Below are positions 58,651 to 64,000 of a stretch of DNA of 64,000 nt, piece after piece (the stretch's first letter is position 1; each line of letters starts with the position of its first letter). The translations under genes were made by a program, and so were the position numbers. Below the pieces are notes generated by a model that did no database searches, was not told the origin of the DNA, and saw only the letters and a program-made list of their open reading frames with translations. Origin of the DNA: Nepenthes gracilis (lineage: Eukaryota > Streptophyta > Magnoliopsida > Caryophyllales > Nepenthaceae). The stretch lies in contig BSYO01000026.1 in assembly GCA_033239525.1 (NCBI GenBank), positions 3,658,001-3,722,000 of the forward strand. The letters run 5' to 3'.

Positions 58651-59017
58651 GGTGACTTGGGACCCTTTCCTTACTCGATCGCTCGCATCACTTGATCAAG
58701 GGAAATGTGATTCATGGCAAGGAGCATGGAGAGTCCCCCTATTTATAGCCAGAGCAGGGATCAACGAAGCCACTAATTCAAAGGGTCATATCTACAGTGC
58801 CATCAATAGGAGGTCAGTACCAGGCCTTAAGTCAACCGAGAATCTTTCCAGGTAAGGCTTAGCTCAGATGACGCCCTGCATGAAAAGGAACAAGGAAAAC
58901 AAAAGAGGAAAACCTTGAAAGGAAGCGTTTGCGAATGGAGAGTGCAAGTTGGCCTGCGCTGAGACGTCTCATCATCATACATGCTAGGAACTGAAGAATC
59001 ACAATTTCTCGGCACGA

Positions 59018-60151
59018 TGGGGCCAATTATAGGTATGATAATACCATGGGTTAGACCAGTCCTAGGCCCAATCATCAGCGCGACAAGGGGCCTAGCAAGC
59101 AGCGAGCTAAATCTAAGTAAAGAGATTGATCCAACCCAATCCATAGGCCATAGCGGCGACCAAAATGAGGCCTAGGGAACAACGGATCAAAGGGGACAAA
59201 TGTAAACGATCCAACCAATAGCACAGCCAGATTGATCAATATGGAAGGCCCTCAAGAGATAGCCAACAGAGCGGTCAGAGCACACACATGTAGAGTGCAA
59301 CCTAAAGTCACCTGACGACTGGATCGATGGACCACCCATGGCCTCCTCACCATAGCAAGGGGACGCCTAACAAAGGCAGCTCCCGTCAGCCCCCCAGTGG
59401 CCAACAAACCCACAGGTGACACCTATCACGGACTTTGGCTCCAAATCTTCACCTATGAAGTATTATAAATACTCCTTGCCACCATAAGGTTAGAGAAGGA
59501 GAAAGAAAAAGGAGGATGAAGAGAGGAGCTCTGGCATCAGAGGGAAGATCCTTCTCTGGCATCAAGGGAATGCCCTACTCAAACCTATAAAGCCCCCTTT
59601 TCGGATTGGGAAAAGCTTGGGTTCCGTGAAGAGCAAAGGGAGAACCAAGCTCTTTCCCTACACAACTTTTCCTCCTCCTCACAAGTCACTCCCCACCGAG
59701 TGCGCTATTAGTGAGCTACTTACTCAATATATTTGTGGTGAGCCACTCCATAAGTATATCCATAGTGAGCCACTCCTTGAGTGTAACCCTAGTGAGTCAC
59801 CGACCGCGTATAACTAGAAAGGAGCCTTATTCTCCTTTTTCTCTAAGCCGCCCCCCGTTGATCGTATAATAGGATCCAATTCTCCTCTCATATCTCCATT
59901 CACATGTAATTCTGTATTATCTAGTATTCTCTTTATATCTTTCTATCTCTTGAGAAAAATTTTTGACTCAAGTATCAGAAGATAAATCGAGGAGTAAGTC
60001 CCTCCAGTTCTCTGATATCTTGTTTATAGTTTATAGTGCGCAGGTTCTAGGTTAGCAGTAATGGAGAACGAACCTGCTTCAATTCAAACCGCAATGGAAG
60101 ATCGAATGACTTCCTAATCCGTACCACAATTCAAAAACTAAGGACGCATCG
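59018..60151 (+). repeat. 3' LTR of the pol-less element
   Basis: Begins TGGGGCCAATTATAGG...TGATAATACCATGGG and ends GGACGCATCG. It has CCTATAAAGCCCCC (about 59584) and the GAGCCACTCC repeat run (59690-59810). Confidence 0.75.
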
Positions 60152-60262
60152 GTTTAAAAAACAAAGTATAAAACTCAATATCCCATTTTCAAGGGGTATC
60201 TCATTTTTATTTCTAGATTAATTGTTTGTTCCGATAAAAAGAAAAATCCGAGAAGTTTCTAA

Positions 60263-61311
60263 TGGGTCCAGTAATACCATGGGCTGACCTAATTCTTGGC
60301 CCAATCATCAATGCAACGAAGGATTCAGCAGGCAATGGAAGAAACCTCAGGAAGGAGACCGATCCTGCCCAACCCAGAGACTGCTATAGCAATTAAGATG
60401 AGGCACAGAGAATAATGGGCCAGGAAGATAAGTCTTAGCGGCCTAACCAGCCACACAACCAGACGGACTAATCCAGAAGGCTCCCGGCCAAGCAGCCAAA
60501 AGAGCAATCAGAGCATGTGCCTACAACGGTCAAAGAATGCTCATGCAGGTGTCGTCTAAAACCGTTTGATGACTGGGTCGGGGGGACCACTCGTGGCCTC
60601 CTTGTCGTAGCAAGATGACGCCTGGCAAAGGTAGCTCCCGTCAACACCCCAACAGCCAGTGAACCTAAAAGTAACACCTATCACGGACTTTGGCGTCAAA
60701 TCCTTCTCTACAAAGTGTTATAAATACTCCTCGCCACCACAATGTAATGGGGCCTTTTTGCGCATCATTCTGAGGGCACAACCCGAGTCCCTGAACCCAC
60801 TTCGGGTGATAAAAACCTCCAACTTTCACAATCCCAAAAAGAGAACCAAGCTTTCTCCATCTCTATCATTAGTGATCCACTTACCTAGTGCATCCTTAGT
60901 GAGCCACTCCACGAATACACCTTAGGGAGCTACCCACTGAGTGTAATCTTAATGAGCCACCGACACCGTGCAACCAAACGGAGCCTAGACCTAGACCTCT
61001 CTAAGGCACCTCCCATCGGGGACTTAATAGGAGTCCAATCCTCCTCTCATATTCCTCGCCTACGTGCAGCTCTACATTCTCTCAAATATTCATTGTATTT
61101 TTCTATTTTCTTAAAAAGATTTCTGATTTGAGTGTCGAATGATAAATTGGGGAGCGAATCCCATCAATTTTCTAACGTCTTGTTTATAATTTGTAGTGCG
61201 TAGATTCCAGATTATCAGAGATAGAAATCGGATCCACTCTAATTCGACTCACAATGGAAGATCGAGTGCTTCCCTAATTCGTAACACAATATGAAGACCA
61301 AGGATGCATCA
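60263..61311 (+). mobile_element. Solo LTR of the same family
   Basis: TGGGTCCAGTAATACCATGGG to AAGGATGCATCA, matching both LTRs of the neighbour. No PBS follows. It lies only 111 bp after the previous LTR. GTTTC occurs at 60255-60259 and again at 61312-61316, possibly a target-site duplication, but a TAA then sits before the LTR start. Confidence 0.7.
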
Positions 61312-61807
61312 GTTTCATACCTTAACACCACCTTTTTAACCTAAAATAAGCTTTTTCATTACCTTTTGCAAGTTATTTTTTCTTCTTGATTCTTGATAAA
61401 TTCATGAAAACTTTGGCTAGGTGTATGAGATGATTATGGTGCCTTTTTATTGATTTGGCTAACTCGTATCTAAAAAAAATTTCATTCCTTAGTAGGCTAA
61501 AATAAATCAAAGTTTGAGATGTTTTTATTATTTGAAATGAATGATAATAAGACGACCTATTCTACCCTTTATCACAAAATATAGAAGATATTTGAGTAAT
61601 GGAGTAAAAATTTGAAAACAATTAAAACTTTTTCTCTAAATTGGTTTTAAATTATCAAGAACTGAATCAAAGTGAAGAATATTAATTTTATCAAGTATCT
61701 TTTGAAACCAATATGGCGAATTAAGTACTATATTTGTAATATATATTGTCGTTATTGAATCATATATGACATATTAATAATATACCTCTAAAAATGTCTT
61801 TATTAAT

Positions 61808-62258
61808 GGCACGTTTAGTTGGAGAGAATAAGGGAGGAATAGAATTTCTATTACTTGAGAATAAATATTCTTCCGTTTGATTACAAATTTAATCGAGAAT
61901 AAGTATTCATTATAAATTACTATTTCCATACATGTGAAAATAACAATTCCTACATTATATTATTATTATTATTATTATTACATATTATCATTATTATTAT
62001 TACTACTATTATCATTATTATTATTACTACTATTATCATTATTATTATTATTATTACTATTCTCATATTATTCATCATACTATTCTACAGACTAAATAGT
62101 AAAATACTAATTTTTACATTACTTTATTCTAATAATTAAATTTGGAAATAATAATTTTAACTTTATTTTTATCCTATTTTATTTTTTAAAATAATTATTT
62201 TATTTTTAAAATAATTATTTTATTTTTATTTTATTTTATTTTAACAATCAAACGTATG
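61808..62258. mobile_element. MITE-like element
   Basis: Left end CACGTTTAGTTGGAGAGAAT, right end TTTTAACAATCAAACGT, a loose inverted pair of a type common among plant MITEs. The interior holds words such as GGAATAGAATTTCTATTA and ATT microsatellite runs (61957-62065). No clear TSD. Confidence 0.4.
61957..62065. repeat. Imperfect (ATT)n microsatellite
   Basis: Runs of TTA/ATT interrupted by CATTA and CTACTATTATC units. Confidence 0.9.
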
Positions 62259-62605
62259 AATGAATATCAAATATTCTATATGCGTAGAGGGATCCAAAGC
62301 AGGGGAAAAAATCCAAGTATCAGCTCTTTATATCATTAACAAAGAGGGGGAAAATTAAACTGAATTGCAGCTATCCCCACTCTTTCCCGACAAAATAGCT
62401 GTTTCGCTAGATTGAATAATCAAGTCAGTTTGAGATAAACAAATTCGAAAAAGCAAAGAGATCTTTCCCCATTTCTCGATTTGTTAGTATTCTATGTTTT
62501 TGGTTCCTTTTTATCGTTGAATTTTGTCCTCCTATTTCTCCAATTGTTTCTTCAAAGTTCTTGACCATTGTCTATAATTATTTCGTATGATTGTGACTGA
62601 ATGCT

Positions 62606-64000
62606 AAGCGGACAACGGGCTAGGCTCAGACGCATACGAGTAACGACGTCCTCCTAACAGGAAAGAGCACCAAAGTGGTAGCATGCGAGCAACAACTTAT
62701 GACTTTGCCAAACTCCGGTGGCTGCAGCATGAAAATCCTTCACTCTAAGCGAGGCTGACCCATTGCTGTGCTATGACATCCTCCAGTGAGGATGAGCACA
62801 AGAGGGCCAAGCTGCTCAAAGAAAAAAAAGGCAAAAATACCCCGAGAAGCAGCAGTGCTACCTACCTGCCCCATTGCAAAGACACACGAGGATGGACGAC
62901 CATCCGAGATGAAGAAGTCACCAACTAGTCTGGAGAAAGACCACTATCCGGCCCGAGGGCTCTCCTCAGGATGAGGTAAGGGTCAGATAGCCCTCCTGAT
63001 GAAGCACTTCAACTATGACACCAGTTAACACTAACACCTGTCAGAAGGGAAACAACAATTGGAAGCCGTGGCATGCCCAGCCAGATTGACAACTGAAGAG
63101 GCAGGACCCGATGTGACGACGAGACCCTATCTCCTTGCGGGTCCGATGATTCCTTTGGCCCGAAAGGCCTCCAACGCAAGGGGCTCATAGTGGGATCTCA
63201 TAACGGTCCTAGCAGCGATATCAAGCTCTCCACCTGGGCCCTCTTGGCCTGCATGGTCCGAACGATGATAGTTGAGCAACAAAAAGACAACGTCACGACC
63301 AACAATGCATGATGTACAACAATGGTCAAAGCAAAGTTGGGCAAAAGAGCTCGGCATACGAGGAAAACAGAATAACAATGATCAACATTGATAGATCTTT
63401 TTATTAAGAGTTACAACCATATAATAACGGTGTCCGATGGACTCGAAACAAAGTGAGAAAACTATGTACTCCCATCAAGACAAGGAGTCACAACTGCCTC
63501 GTTCGGGACTCTTCCTCGAGCATAGCAATCTGGGCTAGGGCCTGAGCGTGGGCATCTGAGAGCTTTTCTACTATTGCCTTGAACTCAGGCAAAGCTTGAT
63601 TGAGGTAGTTGGCTCGTTCCTAACTTTGAAGCGCCTCACCAACAGCAGCATCGACTCTCCACTCCAACTCCTCTCTGTCGACACGGTCGCATAGAAGGCG
63701 GGCAACCTCCTGCTCTAGAGAGCGGATATTCTCCTCCGATCTACAGAGCACCCCTTATGATAACCAAAGAGAGAAAGCAGTCAATCAGGTGAGAGAGCCA
63801 CTGAGAAGCACAACTGTAAAGGGTGAAGATTTGCAAAATCTTACATCGTGACTAAGAGGATGGAAGGATCCGGTAGACTCATGACCAAGAGGTCCCCTTA
63901 GAACCTCCTGATCCTCCAAAGCCCGAGCAATTAGGTGAAACTCAGCGCCATCAACAACGGTACTCTCTAAAATGGCAGCTCCCATCTCCTCTGACGACCG
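62606..64000 (+). mobile_element. Internal fragment of the pol-less Tat-like family
   Basis: Matches 54936-56580 closely from ACGGGCTAGGCTCAGACGC onward. It begins without an LTR and runs past the window end. About 250 bp present in the other copy (about 55815-56065) is missing at 63475. The antisense coiled coil is at 63750-63530, with minus-strand AATAAA at 63400-63405. Confidence 0.75.

Larger units (their letters stand above)
52487..60151 (+). mobile_element. Tat-like gypsy element lacking pol
   Basis: LTRs 52487-53576 and 59018-60151 flank about 5.4 kb with a PBS at 53577. No protease, RT, RNase H or integrase is seen on either strand. At about 54560 the sequence passes directly into what follows integrase in the 41302-46636 element. 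Two minus-strand coding-like blocks (55742-57340 and 57930-58650) occupy the rest. It is a non-autonomous deletion derivative. No convincing target-site duplication was seen. Confidence 0.7.
61312..62605. other. AT-rich DNA with MITE-like element and ATT repeats
   Basis: No gene. Holds a MITE-like segment (61808-62258) and trinucleotide repeats. It ends where Tat-like sequence resumes abruptly. Confidence 0.6.

Noticed and set aside
1..64000. tRNA, rRNA or CRISPR features
   Set aside because: No cloverleaf B-box pair, rRNA words or spaced identical repeats seen by eye; a tRNAscan run would settle tRNAs.

Overview
This is a nuclear genomic window from a flowering plant. It shows GT-AG introns, one large spliced gene and a dense load of LTR retrotransposons and MITEs in AT-rich DNA. 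I see no bacterial, organellar, rRNA or tRNA gene, and I cannot name the species.

One host gene can be supported: a sucrose synthase on the minus strand. Thirteen exons join in consistent phase to an 896-codon reading frame (ATG at 30540, stop at 12566). It carries the N-terminal SerP-type motif, both GT-B halves and the catalytic residues. The extended C-terminus ends in a Trp/Phe/Leu-rich hydrophobic segment, which suggests a group III (SUS5/6/7-like) member with a possible membrane-anchoring tail. The gene is about 18 kb long because its introns hold a decayed Ty1-copia element (intron 3), a Ty3-gypsy solo LTR (intron 7), several copies of one MITE family and local duplications, one of which copies the end of exon 4. 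One intron (7) needs a GC donor.

Layout: 1-1295, AT-rich with a degraded LTR; 1296-10655, a dead Ty3-gypsy element of Tat-like type on the minus strand, with LTRs, PBS, gag-PR-RT-RH-INT remnants and an antisense ORF; 10656-12565, duplicated flank and old LTR; 12566-30540, sucrose synthase; 30541-34297, upstream DNA with LTR debris and a (TAA)n tract; 34298-39084, a young LTR element with intact TSD GACTA, an open 581-codon ORF and a captured ClpB/HSP100 Walker A fragment; 39400-41290, an LTR-like block with CA/TA microsatellites; 41302-47652, the 3' part of a Tat-like gypsy element; 47653-52486, AT-rich DNA with a weak LINE remnant; 52487-60151, a Tat-like element without pol; 60263-61311, a related solo LTR; 61312-62605, AT-rich DNA with a MITE-like element; 62606-64000, a further fragment of the pol-less family running off the window.

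The Tat-like elements share a design. LTRs end in GGATGCATCA-like sequence followed by a TTGGCGCC primer-binding site, and between pol and the 3' LTR lies an oppositely oriented coiled-coil ORF with its own AATAAA downstream. The main candidates for new biology are this antisense gene module, the retroelement carrying a Clp ATPase fragment, and the hydrophobic tail on the sucrose synthase.
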